Shown: in pieces, positions 1 through 17,000 of the stretch
How positions within the stretch are numbered: the stretch's first letter is position 1
How the letters are laid out: each line of letters begins with the position of its first letter
Assembly: GCA_034687125.1 (NCBI GenBank)
Contig: JAQGBZ010000038.1
Coordinates: 245,771 to 309,770 of the forward strand
From: Neelides folsomi
Taxonomy: Eukaryota; Arthropoda; Collembola; Neelipleona; Neelidae
DNA: 64,000 bases
Direction of reading: 5' to 3'
Translations under genes and position numbers: made by a program
Notes under the pieces: model-generated
What the model was told of the DNA's origin: nothing
Seen by the model: only the letters and a program-made list of their open reading frames with translations
Database searches by the model: none

Positions 1-1310
1 AGCTGACATAACCGGCTATTTAATAAAGAGTAAATATCATGCTTAAATTTACTTTATGTATTTATTTTTCAAAATACTTACATGGATAATATTATCTTCG
101 TGACCTTAAAAAATAAAAACCAAATATCATTGTAGTATTATTTAAAATGATATTTTAATATTTTTTAATATTTGACATAATAAAAACGTATAATTTTTAC
201 CGCTCTTCCAACAGAAATGGTTTGGAGTGGACTTATCTACACTTTGGCACCTGTAAATTATATACTTACATATAGTTTAAAATAAAGGCATAAAACCAGC
301 AATATGTTACTAATTGCATTAATACAAATAAACTTGGCAATTTAATTCAATTATTAGTAGAGTACAAAAAATCATTACTCTTTATTTGGAGTTACGCCGA
401 AGAAAAGAGTTCCATTATAAATGAATTCTTCCCCATATTTATCAGAAGTGTAAGTTGCCTTTAAAAACAATTTTCCATCTCTTACAAAACTATTTGATCG
501 GCTATTGACTGCAAAATGAAATTTCGATTCCTGCAAGTAGATAATTGCCCAAAATTCACTTTCGCTACCATTATGAAATTATTGTACTAAATGTATATAA
601 TGTAATTGTTTTAGGCTCTCATACAGAAATTCCAATTGTGTGCTTCCAAGTGGTGTTTATAATATTCTCAGAAGAATCGAAATTAAAATTGTCAAATTCT
701 TCATAGAAAATATGAGCCCCTGGTTGTACATTTTTTCCATTGACTGTTGTCACAGATAGCTCGGGCGAGGAAGACAAGCTTGCTTCGTATATTGTCCTCG
801 GTGTCGTACTAGAATATATTGTTGAACTTGTGGGTTCTAATTGAGTTTGTGCACTTTGGGCCGAATGTGAATTTTGACTTTCACCATTCTTTTCACTTCC
901 TATGTAAAAGATATTTAATGTTAAAGCCGTTAAACGTAATTTAAGCAAATTATGTATACCATTATTTACGTAATATACTTAGAATAAAACTTTACCTTTA
1001 ATTTCGCTTGGATTGGAATTATTGGAAAATGCAAAAATGAGTGATACAATGAACAGAATTAGCAAAAGAAAAATCACCAGAACAAATAGTATCAAAATAA
1101 TTTTTTTGAGCGCTGCTGAATTTGATGGCAAAACGTCAAATCTTGATTTTGTTGAAACAAGCCGGGAATCCTGACACATTAAAATTTATTTATAATTTTA
1201 AGACAAATTATTATTGTATTTGTACTAACGTGTGAAATGTTTGATAGTGATCCGCTTTCGGTGTCCATTAAAGCATAACTATCTGATGACGATTTTAAAA
1301 TGCCCGTCAT
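1..1310 (-). CDS. Membrane-anchored beta-1,3-glucan-binding protein / GH16-like (partial, runs off the left edge)
   Basis: Seen: five or six short exons join in phase on the minus strand, starting at an ATG at 1310. Residues 1-50 are polar, 51-75 form one strongly hydrophobic segment, and a Ser/Thr-rich stretch follows. After it comes a GH16-like region with the landmarks FYEEFD, RSNSFVRDGKLF, TSDKYGEEF and YNGTLFFG, then a Cys-containing loop and NIIHPVMSA at the window edge. In beta-1,3-glucan-recognition proteins these are the start of the glucanase-like fold. Inferred: a type II membrane protein with the sugar-binding domain outside the cell or in the lumen. The catalytic glutamates lie beyond the window, so enzyme and lectin-like receptor cannot be told apart. 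Most arthropod members are secreted, so the anchor is unusual. An upstream exon cannot be excluded, since the frame stays open to 1382. Family assignment is fairly sure; the exact exon ends are less so. Confidence 0.72.
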
Positions 1311-2676
1311 TTTGAAAATACTATTTTCACTTTCCTTATTTTTTAACAATGTGAGAATTTCTATTTGTTTTCCAATTCCCAAACTGCTAAAGTTGCTTGT
1401 GATTGTGACGATGAAAGTTCACTATTGATAGCGTGATATGTCGTTTTCTTAATAAAATGCCGAAAAAATTTGTTTAGAGGAAAAATGCTGATCAATGGTT
1501 TAATGAGATTATAGGACAAATTAAACCATTAAATCAATTGGATTTTAACATTAACAACTCATTAACTTAAAAAAGCTTCAATATCATTTAAAGATGATGA
1601 AAATGAACATGACAAGATGACAATATCAAACTAAGCTTAAGACTTGTGTTTAAAAGAAAGATAAAAGTGAAGGCTTCGTAAAAACCAGAGTTCAGAAATA
1701 GTACTAGAATCCACTGCTATACTTATTAATTTACTCAATTTCATAGTTTTCTATAAGAATATTTAATGTATAGATATGTATAATAATAATTAGGTTAGGT
1801 ATGATATTTCTGTATCTACTAAGTACATTTTATTTCGTAAGACATTCTTATAATTAAAGTAATATATTACATAAATTGAATGTATATTGTCTATGTTATC
1901 ATATTTATTTTATAGGTTTATAATATCAGCATATAATATACTTTACTGCTTAGTATATGTAAAGTTAGATATTGCACTATGCTTAAATCGTATTTGAGTC
2001 AAAGGTCTCAAAATCTCACATTGATATGTAGAGTGTAATATACCAAATGATCCATTAAATTAATCTAAACTAGTATTTTTTTATTATTAAACCAGCTTGG
2101 CTATCCACAATTAATACAGGATCGTGAAATTACCAATCAATACCAATCTTTTTAGAATGAGTTTAAGATTAATAAATGTACAATGAAGTACACACTCTAT
2201 AATTCTACATGATACTTATACATTAGATCTACATACCATATTTACAATTCATTACAGAGCAGAGTAGCAACAATGATTTTGCATTAAAGAGATAAGCTAT
2301 TATTACAGGTTGTAGGAAAGGTAATAGTGAGTATAATATAGGCGGATAAATAATAGTGGAATATTAATAGTGAGAAATATCATAGTTGTTCCAAAAAAAT
2401 ATTGAGAATATATATAGTGAAGATTATTAATAGTCAGATTTATGATAGTTCTTATGAAATATAGTACAATAAATATAGTGGTGTAAAAAATATCAATTAT
2501 ATTTTATTCAACTGTCATAAAACAAAGTAAAATATGAATAAAAACTTAAAATTATAGATAAGTAATTAGTAAAATAATCATTAAAAATATTTAATCCTAA
2601 TTCAATCAACAAAATCGATAACATTTGATAACATGCGATGCCTTTGATGTAGTCAATAGAAGGCCGTTTTCCAAAA
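1311..2676. other. Intergenic, no gene recognised
   Basis: AT-rich DNA without a convincing coding region. Between about 2320 and 2490 the octamer-like motif ATAGTG recurs roughly every 15-40 bases, in degenerate form; this looks like decayed simple sequence. Confidence 0.5.
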
Positions 2677-3753
2677 TCAGACACAACTCTTAAGTATCAG
2701 ACTTAAATTCTGAATGGCTTCGAAAATATTATCATATGCATTTTTATTACTATTTGACATTAATACATAAATTATTGGAAGAACAATTCCATTTTGGGTT
2801 CCATGGATAACATAAAATTGTTTGAATAATTGTGGCGATGACTTAAAGGTTCCATCTGCGAACCAATGCTCACAACGACCCAAAAATTTTAAGTTATTTC
2901 TCGTTGAAAATATAATTTCCAACGAAAATTCCTTTCAGGAATATATATTTTCTCATAGAATATAGTGTCATATAGAAGAAATTCTTTTCCATTTTGGGTC
3001 ATTTTATAAATATCTGAAATTTCAAGTTCGGATAATATTTTAGGATTTCTTGGAAAATGTGCACTTCTAGTAGCTCGAACTGTTCGTTTTAAAGATGCTG
3101 TTTTTGGCAATATTGCTGCAACTCCATCAGTTAAATTCTGTGAAACTGAAGCAATAGTAGATTTGGTTGAATCCGTTGTAGCTATGGCCTTTTCTTTAAT
3201 CTTTCCATTTATTTCAAGAGTGTCTATTTGTATTGGGTCCGGAAGATGATTGTGATTATCAGAGTGATGAGATACATCATTATTTATTGTGTAACACCCT
3301 TCCCTTGCATTTGTCTCTTTCTTTCGCCTGCCACTTTGTACAACGCCAAATCTTTTTATCATTAGCTTCTTTTGATTCAAAGATAAAAGTAAATCCTTCA
3401 AATACAAGAGTGGGGGGGTGTGTTTGATATACCAAAATGACCGTTGTAACTCCGTTCCAAAAATGACAGCCCGTTTTTTTGATCCGACCCTCCGTCTTTG
3501 AGAAATCAACGATAATGTGGGTTTTTGGGATGGGCGGGAAAAAAGACTTTTGAAATATTTTAAAAAAGTTGGCAAGTTTTTGAGTTTGACATACGTTCAT
3601 AGGGAAACGTTTTTGCAAATTCTTTCCCTCTCTTGCCTGATTCTTTATGATTAAAAAAATTGTGTGCGGCTCCGGGCCCATAATGTACCAGGAGCGGATT
3701 GTTCCTGTCCGCCCCGACCTTCTGGCTCGGGTAATACCCGAATCGGGTGGCAA
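2677..3753 (-). pseudogene. Decayed FLYWCH / MULE-type transposase fragment
   Basis: Seen: the homology continues across three overlapping minus-strand frames. The first frame carries a FLYWCH-like zinc-finger region (LVFEGFTFIFESK, IWRCTKWQAKERDKCKGRVLH) and ends in a stop near 3280. The match then continues one frame over with HHSDNHNHLPDP, giving the His pair expected at the end of FLYWCH, and a linker. Near 2920 it shifts again into WFADGTFKSSPQLFKQFYVIHG and PIIYVLMSNSNKNAYD, the typical start of a MULE transposase core. Known: FLYWCH-plus-MULE proteins are encoded by Mutator-like transposons and by host genes derived from them. The two frameshifts and the loss of the rest of the core indicate a dead copy. 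Nothing is seen that would restore an intact reading frame by splicing. Confidence 0.7.
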
Positions 3754-5454
3754 ATGCCAAACTCTGTGACATTGTCATGATCTTAAGAGGTTTGTAATAT
3801 TAATTAAGCCCACACTATTGTAATAAGAGCTAAATGTCGACGGATTACCTAAATACACTGATATTTTATAACTAAAGACCAGCAAAGAGCACGTCTTCCG
3901 ACGGTTTCGTAACTTCTACCCATTGTATGTCCTGGCCCGAAATCTGTCTGGGGGGTGTGATTTTAAAAGTATCCTGGTCGGGGGACACATATCCTACGGT
4001 TTGTACCATTTAATAGTTTATCAACCGGTCGGGAGACTGGCCGATTGCTGATATTTAATGTAATATAACAATGTAGGTATTAATAGAAAATTACCTTTAA
4101 ATAATTATTTCGAGCAAATGTTATTTTCAAATTAAAACTTGAGTTTGTAATCAATTACACAATTAAAATATGAATACTGATGGAGTTGTTTGCAAAGCAA
4201 AATGAATGTTTGAGTCCTTTGGGTAAAATGAGCTATTTAAAACTTGTTGACAATATTTAATCCAACTATATTTTTAACAACTATATATAAGCTCTATTAT
4301 AAATCTGACCTTTCAACGATTATTACATAATAAAGATACACAATAATAAATGAACGGAAAGAAGATCAGCGTATCCAATTTTGTTCAAATTCAAAAATAA
4401 CAACAAATAAACAAATTTTGAATTTTATCTTGTATATATGGTTTTTGAAATTCCCATTTTGTACGCACGAGTTGAATCGATGAGATTGAAATCTTGTTCT
4501 CTTTCATATGACTCTCTAAGACTTTCACATTACAATTATTTTCTACATAATTACTAATTATTAATAATTTAGCTAATTAGTTTATTTAACAAATATTGGA
4601 ATGGACATTAAAGTATCCATAAGTTTATTGAATTCCATTAATCTCCATCGAAAAAAAGTCGTGATTATTTTTCATTTGTTTAGTAAATGGGGACAAATTG
4701 AAAAGAGTCTTGGGCATGAATACAAAAATGATTATGTGGAGTTTTCTGTAAAAGTTGAAAAAGATCGGTTAAGATCCCAAACAACTTATTTCTTTTTTGT
4801 ATCTACATAAAAGAGATCATTTTGGAATTTCGACCTCTCGCTCCTGTTATATAGTAGTTATTAATTATTAATTTTAATTAACTCTTTAACTTATGATGCA
4901 TTTACACTGCGAGTATCCTTAAGTTTAAAGGGCAATATTAAAAATGCCAAGCTGGGCCTTATAAGAAAAATAGCACAAGCGTTCCCTGGGCCCCACATGC
5001 ATTTTCAATATTGAGTTTTAAACTCTCAGATATTGGCAGCGCAAATGCATTACTAGGTATACACTTTTAAAGAAACTATAAATTGTTCATTATTTAAATA
5101 TTATTTATATTTTTGTCATTTTGTGTTTTGTAAGAACTTATACTGCTAGTATTTTTAATTCTTCAAATTTAGGCAAGGTTACGATTTATTAGAATTAGCT
5201 CGAAATTGGATACGTTGTTCTTCTTTCCGTCAATTCAAATGTAGTAGTTAATATAACTATTTTTAAGAAAACGAAGTTGATACAATGATCTTTAATAACA
5301 AACAATCTTTCATGTGGGATTACAATTAAATTATTGTTACTCATTAAGGTATCACATCACCAGCTACATAAATTATTAGGTATATATATTAAATATATTT
5401 AATACACAAAAAGAAATATATAGGTAATTACTAAAAAAATTACTATTGTTGATT
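3754..5454. other. Intergenic; GC-richer patch 3640-4030
   Basis: The part from about 3640 to 4030 is clearly richer in G+C than its surroundings and contains several CCGG/CGGG-type words, which suggests inserted foreign or transposon DNA next to the dead MULE copy. The rest is AT-rich. A 69-codon open frame at 4601-4810 (+) has no recognisable features and is not called. Confidence 0.4.
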
Positions 5455-8212
5455 TCAATATGCAGGTAATTTTAAACTAATTTCTTTAAATTGTTTATCA
5501 CTTAAAGCTTTCCAATCTTTAAAACATAATAATTTCCCTATTTCTCGTTCAACTTTTAAGTAATCTCGTGCATTAAGTTCAATCCAAAGGCAAAAGTTGT
5601 AATCTAATTCTAATTTGTGAAATTTAAAATCACATTTCAGAATTAGAGCATTTCTCCTGATGTAAAATTGTCTTAAGTTTGGTGATAATGCCGCGATGAT
5701 GAGCGCAGTTGACGTACTGATTCGTTCTCTTATTTGCTAAAAATTAAAAATAAAGCTTAATTTTTCACTTAATTTCGATTAGCAAAATGAGCTTTACCTT
5801 AGATCATTTAAATTTAAATTTTTGGATAATTGAATTTTTAAATGGTAATGAATATTAGAAATTAGAATGATTTTACCAATTTATTTAAATAAGGACATTT
5901 CCTGCACAGTAAAACAAGGGCTGAGTCTGCACGATCCTGGAATTTTCTTGAACTTCCAAATTTTGGTAATCCAAGATGTCTATATTCCTTTAATGTTCCA
6001 GTGTAAAAGTCGATCACGGTCAGCATGGAACTCCACGACACCTTTAATTTACAGATTGGATGTTTAAACACATTGAACCGTTTAATAATATATTCGTAAA
6101 TCTTAATATAATAAATATGTTTAATCTTTTGGCTCTCACTATCTCATAAATTATAGGGTCGTAATTATAGTGTTAAACCCATAAGCCCATAACATATAAA
6201 ACTATCTCAACTCTGATCTTTACATAAATAAGTATAAATAGTTGGATAATTTATGTCTGACAATTTCTTACATAATGTTTATATTAAAATATACATAAAG
6301 ATTAGATAGAGGTAGATCGTCCATATAGTCAACTTATTTCTTACCCGTGTTAAAGGACAGTCATAGATAATTGAACAAACTGGCGCATTTTCTTGCCAGA
6401 TAATTTCTCTGTCCAACTTTCCTTTTGCTCTAAAAATATAAACAGAGATAAATTAATTTACTTGTCAGATTGATGATTTCTTTATTTGATTTATACACTG
6501 AAGAAACATTACAGAAGTGTAACACGATATGCTAAATAGATTTTTAAAATATTTAATCTTTTCTCATCACTTTCCCGATTTTAATACATCCAATGAACCA
6601 ATCAACATTAAAAATAATCCTAATTAATGAAAATAATAATAATAATGCATTTAGCATAGGTAGTAGTGCACTTTGAATGAAAAAAAACTAAATAATGGAT
6701 ATTAAAAATCTTACCTTAAAAATACTTTGAATTTTCTTCCAACCTTTTTCCAATATTTAGAATTAACTGCGAATGCTTCTTCAGTATAACTATTTTGAAT
6801 AATGTGAAGTTCCCTGAGGGAATTGTTGTGCGAGAGCATTTCCACAACTTCTTCGCTCAGATTCTGTGGACTTATTTTGAGGATTGAGAGGTTGACAAAA
6901 CATCCAGGATGAAGAAGCTCATAATGTCCCTTAGTAGCATTGATCAATGTGAGAGACCGAAGTTTTTCACATAAAATCACACATGCATCGTCGAGCAAAT
7001 GAATTGCCTCGTGAGGATCCAATAACAAGTCAATAAGTTCTAATCTCCTTAAATCTTTTAAGTTCATTATAAGTCGTTTCAAAGCTTCTAATAATTTTCC
7101 GCCTGCAAAAGTTATTCATTACCTTAAGAGAGATAAATATTAATTTAATATTTTGTATTTATTAATAACTCTTACCTGTTCCATACACAAACTCTTCTCT
7201 ATTGGCCATGTCACACCAAAATACGAATTTGAGAGAGTTAATTTTCAAAAGACAAGGGCTCGTTCCACTTTCTTTAATTATCAATTAAAACATTATTTAA
7301 CAATTGATTGTCATTAATAATTAGGATTTCGTGAATATATTCATTAAATATTAAAAATTCAATAACCTTCGAATCTTTCTGCATAATATGACACCATGTT
7401 CATAAATTCATACAAGTTGAATAAGTTCCACATTGGTGAAAGCACTAATTTTCGAATATATTTTCCTACCCGAAATAAACAGACTTGTGTTCTGAGGTGA
7501 TCTAAAATTCTCTATAAAACCATATTTATATTAATATTATTTATAATAATTATATTTTGATGATACAGTAATATTTGATATGCAATCTTTATAAGTATTT
7601 TATATAATAATTTATCAATTATTATAAGTAAATGTTATGGATTTGTTTTGTCAAACCTGCCATCCTGTATAATAGTTAAACTTCCTTCTTGTTAGGGTCG
7701 TATCATCTAGCTCAAATTTTGCCCAAGTTTTTTGCATGTGAAAACCCTTTGAATGTTCAACAATTAACAACTTTATATAAATTATTCAGCTTTCATTACC
7801 TAACTCCTCCGATAAACTACAATACTAGTGAAATAATAATAATTAATACTGACCCTGTTCCATTGAATACACACAAGTGACGCACTGTAACGGTCTCTAA
7901 TGCTCAGATGTGCGAAAACCTTTTCCATAATAATGTCTGGTAAACAAGCCCAACCGAATTCGTTTTCTCCTCTTTCTATCTGTTTATTTTCTTCTTCAAT
8001 CGCTTGAAGTTTCTTGTTAAGAAATTGCGCGATGGTCGGCATTTTCTTTGGGTCGTCGTCTTTAAAATAAAATAAAAAATTTAAATTATTCATATTATTA
8101 TTTTAACAATAACTAAATTAATTAAATTAGTTAATAAACTAAGCTAATAAAAAATTATTGTAAATTCGTTACCATCTTCGACTTGATAAAAATCTTCAAA
8201 ATCTTCTTCCAT
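5455..8212 (-). CDS. F-box protein (F-box/LRR-like)
   Basis: Seen: a chain of about nine exons in phase, from ATG 8212 (start MEEDFEDFYQVED) to a TGA at 5455, giving roughly 480 residues. An acidic N-terminus leads into a canonical F-box (WACLPDIIMEKVFAHLSIRDRYSASLVCIQWN, split here as WACLPDIIMEKVF and RYSASLVCIQW) at about residues 60-90. The rest has short Leu-rich stretches such as LKDLRRLELIDLLL, LRSLTLINATK and NLSILKISP, separated by variable spacers, as in F-box/LRR receptors. Known: the F-box binds Skp1 and recruits substrates to SCF ubiquitin ligases through the C-terminal part. Inferred: a substrate adaptor with unknown target. Introns lie at about 8160-8063, 7852-7755, 7655-7515, 7370-7285, 7175-7106, 6710-6430, 6346-6098 and 5871-5740. 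The last exon has few LRR features and ends with KLPAY. The first donor-side exon boundary after the F-box is the least certain. Confidence 0.75.
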
Positions 8213-9524
8213 TTTTCTTCATATTAGAAAGATGAGAAACGGCGAGGGGAGAAAAGGCACATGGTGGGACCTTTGGTACTTTTTCTCAAATGGTTCAATG
8301 GGAAACACGGAGGTGAGATATATAAAGTGGTAGGTTAGGACTAACAACACAACAAAGACCAGTGCCAAGATCAAAATAGACATGTACGACTGAACACTAA
8401 AGGGCTTTCAACTTTACTGTATACAAAGTTTTTTGTTCGTCTGCCAATTTTTAATATTCTCCGAGACATTAGGTGTTAAAATCCTGTTGGAATATCAATA
8501 TTTTTACGTGAACAACGCCCTTTGCTGTGTATGAGATTCAAAATTTGAGACGTAGACTCCTGAACTCAGGGGAAATATGGATGATGAAGATGAGTCTTTA
8601 TTTTTAGATGTGATTCCTTCACACCTTTTCTCTTTGGGGACTTGCTGGGGCAAAGGACATTTAATTGACTAATTGACTGACTGTCATTGAGTGCGAGTAA
8701 TCAGAAAATTTATTGAACAATTCTTTAAGATTTATTTTTATTTCATATTATTGCTCATATTTGAATGACTATTATATTACTAATAATTATAATTATTATA
8801 ATAAATAAATAGGTGTATAATATTATGTATTTTTTGAGTATTTATTATTTATAAAGCACTTTGAATTTTACTAACAGTATACTTTTATTAAGTTTATGAT
8901 TAGTTGATTAGAGTTGACACACATTCGTACATTAAATTTAGTTAGTTTAATATAAAAATCAGATTTAAAATAAATTATTGTAAAATTTTGTTACGTTTTA
9001 TTTTGTAAGTGATTGAATTGGTAAATTTCCGTATATAAGCACACCTCTATTGTATCTGTATTTTTAAGCCATAGTGGAAATACAAATAAAGCGTGTCTAA
9101 ATCGTAATCAGTTTTTAACGAGGAAAAGATCCAAAATTATTTTGTGTAATTGAATTTTTACATATAATACATACGAGTATATGCTAGTAGATCAAAGATA
9201 CAATATTGCATTTATTTAATGCTGCTAATCATTAATTTTGTTTTATTACAATTGTTATTTGTCATTTACCATATTTATGTTTGATAAGGATTTATCTAAT
9301 TCAACAAGTTGAGTGCTGCCAATCAATCATAATATTAAGCAAGCAATTATTATATTCAATTTCAATAAAAAAAAAGTAAATTATTATTTTTGTATTAATA
9401 TTTAATTTTTTGAACGTAAATATTAGAATCCATTGAGATATAAATGATAAAATTTTGAAGTTAATGTGTTAATCCAGTTACGTGTAAAATCGTAATTAAC
9501 AACCTAAATGAGTATATAAGTGCC
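8213..9524. other. Intergenic, presumed F-box gene promoter region
   Basis: No coding signal. 8220-8660 is somewhat GC-richer and lies directly upstream of the minus-strand F-box gene, so it probably holds its promoter and 5' UTR. 8700-9520 is very AT-rich. Confidence 0.4.
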
Positions 9525-9942
9525 TATTTCATAAAATTTTTATTATCAATCAACTGAAGTTCTAATTGACTGATATCTTTACTGCATAAGTAAATGTACT
9601 TGTAAATTAATTGTATCAAATTTGAAGGAATTTCTAAACAGTTAGTCCTAATATGAAAATTAAGCATTTTAAGCATTATATACTTATTTTCACTAAATTG
9701 AATTGTTATCAAAACTGGTGTATGTGACGATCTTATTTCATAAAATTTTCATTATCAATCAACTGAAGTTCTAATTGACTGATATTTTTACTGCATAGGT
9801 AAATGTACTTGTAAATTAATTGTATCAAATTTGAAGGAACTTCTAAACAGTTAGTCATAATATGAAAATTAAGCATTTTTAGCATTACATACTTATTTTG
9901 ACTAAATTGAATTGTTATCAAAACTGGTGTATGTGACGATCC
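9525..9942. repeat. Tandem duplication, two 209-bp units
   Basis: Unit 1 is 9525-9733 and unit 2 is 9734-9942. They differ at fewer than about a dozen positions. Each unit contains an open minus-strand frame (about 62 and 76 codons), but nearly all differences between the units change the amino acid, which argues against a conserved protein. The repeat ends just before the 5' UTR of the mannosidase gene. Confidence 0.85.
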
Positions 9943-10144
9943 TATTAGAAGTTTATACGACAATTGGGAGTTGTTTTGAAGAGGTCTGTGGGCGAAGTGC
10001 AGCAGTTGAAAAGCTCCAAAGCTCTTTTAGGGTCAGGGTAAGTGAGTCTTCAACTTTCACATTGTGAGGGGCCGATAGGAATTAATGGGAATCTTTTGAT
10101 TCTTTGCAGCTGTCTGAATATTCCTCCAATTCATTGTTTTTACA

Positions 10145-13570
<3,426 letters not shown>

Positions 13571-14089
13571 TTTTAAATTACCAAATATTTTCAAGTGTGA
13601 ACTGTCAGATTCCATGCGATTCCGCCTTACCAAAAACCTTATATAATTCTTTCAACTCCCAACCATGAAATTCAACGGCTCAAGGATTTTGCTTTAAGTT
13701 TAATAAATATCTAGAAATAAATATCTATTGTTATTACACAATGCCTCCAAATTGGCATTGAAAAGAAATATAAATAATTTATTTTGAAATAAATTCTTGT
13801 TAAATCTTTGCTTAAAATTCAATAAAAGATTAAAAAATTTATGCATCACATCCTTTTAATTAACCTTTGGTAAAAAATAAAAACAATAATTTCTCAATTG
13901 CTTACCATAATAAATAACATATAACGTTCATACCTATGCTGCAATGCAAAGTGAAAATAAATTTTCTATAAATGAATCTCAGAATTTAGCGATCACGAGT
14001 AACAAAATCTTTATACAAACTATAACAAAATAAATTTACAAGATCATTTAATAAGATAGTAAATGAATCCTTTCGATTCCTTCAGCGGC
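13571..14089. other. Convergent 3' region between two genes
   Basis: AT-rich spacer holding the 3' UTRs of the plus-strand mannosidase and the minus-strand acyltransferase. Several AATAAA-type words are present (for example near 13705 and 13820). No gene seen. Confidence 0.5.
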
Positions 14090-17000
14090 TTATGGAAAGA
14101 CCAAACAATTTCTGTAGACATTTGAAGGGATATTAGAAAAAGCATTGGTTCGACTCCTCGGCCGCTCTCCAACAATTTCCTTCGCAAGGTAATCGAGTTC
14201 TATCGACAATTGGGCCATAAGGCGATGAAGATCGTAACGGGTCATCCAGGATGAACTGGCCGAGCATCCAATCCTCAACGTTCCATTGTAGCTCAAGTTA
14301 ACAAATGAGATCCCTGCAAACAAAAACTTGGATCATTTAAATGAGGGAATGCATGAAGCAAAGAGAATTCTTCTCTCACGCAATAACCAATAAACGCGTG
14401 AAAAGAATTATTCCCAAGCTGTAATGAAAAAGAAGAAATTAAATTGATGTATCTGATCAGAGCTTGTAACCTGCATTAGCAAATAGCGGAGCAAAGGCCA
14501 TTATTTGCTCACAAGTTTCTCCAAAAAGTTCAATCTGTTTAGAAGCGAGGGGAATATTGCAAATGATCGCTGTGTGAGTTTTGGCCGTCTCTCGACTAAA
14601 CAACTCCGAGTTCAACTTCATCTTCGAAATGCATAATTTAAGGAAGTCGGTAAGGATGGATTGGAGAAATGGCCCATACGACACGAGCATCTCATTCAAT
14701 ACACATTTCTTCCTCGTCCGCTCCAATTTCATCTTCTCTTTATAACAATCTTCTTCACAAGTCGTGGCTGAAGGAGCTGCGGGGAAAAAGAAATCTCGGG
14801 ACATTAAATTGTTCCAAAATAAATTCCACCCAATGTTTCCTCTTAGTAACCGGAACTTAAAATAGGACGGAGAAGAATATCTGTAAAAATTTTGATCCAC
14901 AATGTGTTCCATCCTCTCTACCAAACTATTTTGAAGAGAAATCCCAATAAGAGTTGTAATAAGGCAGCTAATAGGAATATTCGTTTTTAATTGTATTTTC
15001 TTCAAAAGTGTAAAATCGAGCGGGTCGCTCCATGAGAGATATTTATGAACATTTGATTGTGGTTCTTCTTCATCTTCTTCATATTTTCGTTCAACCCAAC
15101 TAGGGTTTTTTTCCTCTGGCTCCACAGAGAAAAACAAATCGACTGGGCATCGGATGAGGAATTGGAGCGTGGAGAAGAATTTATACTTCAATGGCAGTGT
15201 GAAGGAATTCTGTGGGACGGCGTAAGGAAACGGATTGGTCTCGCTTAGCAAAGCAGTCGTTTTAATCATTGAGATCCCTTCTTTGTATCTGCATTAAAGA
15301 ATTAACTCGGTCAGCGTTAAGAATTATCCCACTGGCCAAGTCATCATTTTTATCATCTAAAGGATTTAAATTTCAATAAGAGACATGACCATGAGAAAAT
15401 TAGATATTAAATGTCTTATTGAGGTTTGAGTATAAGCAGATCTTAATCCAAAGTTTATTTATTGAATAGGGAAAGATATTATATCAGAATAATTTATTGG
15501 ATACTAAATTCATCATGATAATCTGTATTGAATTTAAGAAATGGGTACTTCTATTTAATGATATTTTTGTTATCTTTATATAAAGGATTGATATACCCAA
15601 TATGAAATCTTGAAATCTGAATGGTTTCCACGCCGTTGTTTCTCATGTGAACATCTTTGACTAGAATCCATTCCCACTGCGGTCGACTCTCATCCATATC
15701 ATTCATCAGAGTTTCGCAATATTCGAGCAAATCTGATTCTGTTAATATCCGCTCCTTCCCATTGTACTCCTTGATATGATTCTTCAAATTAAAGTTCTCA
15801 TCTTCCTTCCAGCAATTATACCTTGAAAACAATTTTTAATAGTTTTTTTAATCGACGACATGCTTATTACCTTTCAATTGTAATTATTCTAATAGATCAA
15901 ATTATCTTTTATTCGAACAAAAAACAGGGAAATATTTATGTTATTAAACCATTAAATTAGCCAACTACTTTAAATGGTGATGTACCTGTTTACCTATTCA
16001 ATGTTATATTCTGTAGTAAAGATATACCTAAATACGTCATATCAACTGTGACATTGAATTAATAATTATTTTAGTTTCTACATCTAGCAATTGGAATAAT
16101 GATCCATCATATTTATTTATAATATGAATGCTTAAATATTGTAGTACGTTCAAAGAAAGTTAAGTTTTTAACTTTTATTTTAAGTTATAGATGATTTTCT
16201 GTCAAAATTTCTAAATATTAAACTTAAATTGAAAATGATTAAACTAGTTGGAATGCTCCTATTAATATTAATATAACATTAAATTTATAAAGGCTTTTAT
16301 CTAAATACATAATTATTACATCGTGTATTAAAAGAATAGTTACATTGTGCCCAAAATGAGGCACATTGGACCCATAACCGGGCACATAGGACCCTTAAAG
16401 AGGCACAAATTGGGCACAAAACGGGCATAATGTGCCCGATTGAATCGTGTGGTAGGACCGTATAGAAGTTTGGATTCTTTAGGTTAGGTTAGGTTTGGTA
16501 AAAGGGAGCAACTTGTTACTTCTATCTTTTAACATTACAATTCCTAATAATCTTATTAAATAAAACTTATTTAATGCCCTTGTTTCAATTGATTTTAAGA
16601 TATTTATATCGAGTACTCTTTAAATCATAAAATTCATTTCATTTTAAGCGTATATTTAATAATTTTTGAAAGTCAATTGTGCTCGTTAAAGGTCACATTT
16701 ACCCAGTTTGGGTCCAAGTGCCCATGTGCTCATTTTCAGGCACTTGTGCCCTATTTTGGTGTGCCCGGTTATAGGTCCAATTTGCCTCATTTTGGACACA
16801 TGTGCCTCTTTTAGTTCCCAGATTGTACACCCTGACCTGTATCTACTATTGTTATCATATTATTGGTTTATGGCAACAACCTGCTATCGAATTTGAATTT
16901 AAAATAACAAATAATAATTAATTTTTTGAATTTATCTAATATGTTTAAAAAGTTTCTCACAGAAACAATGCTTGGGAAGAATGAAGGTTTATAATCTTAA

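Noticed and set aside
2320-2490. Recurrent ATAGTG motif as a regulatory array
   Set aside because: Spacing and sequence are irregular and there is no gene close by; more likely decayed simple sequence.
4601-4810. 69-codon plus-strand frame
   Set aside because: No signal, domain or splice partner; composition is what AT-rich DNA gives by chance.
9525-9963. Two similar minus-strand reading frames as a duplicated gene
   Set aside because: Nearly all differences between the units change the amino acid, there is no known domain, and the unit length is not a multiple of three; it behaves like non-coding tandem DNA.
14669-15248. Plus-strand frames opposite acyltransferase exon 3
   Set aside because: They are antisense to a well-supported coding exon and have no features of their own.
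16480-16498. Telomere-like GGTTAGGTTAGG
   Set aside because: Only two to three units inside a foldback element; too short to call an interstitial telomere.
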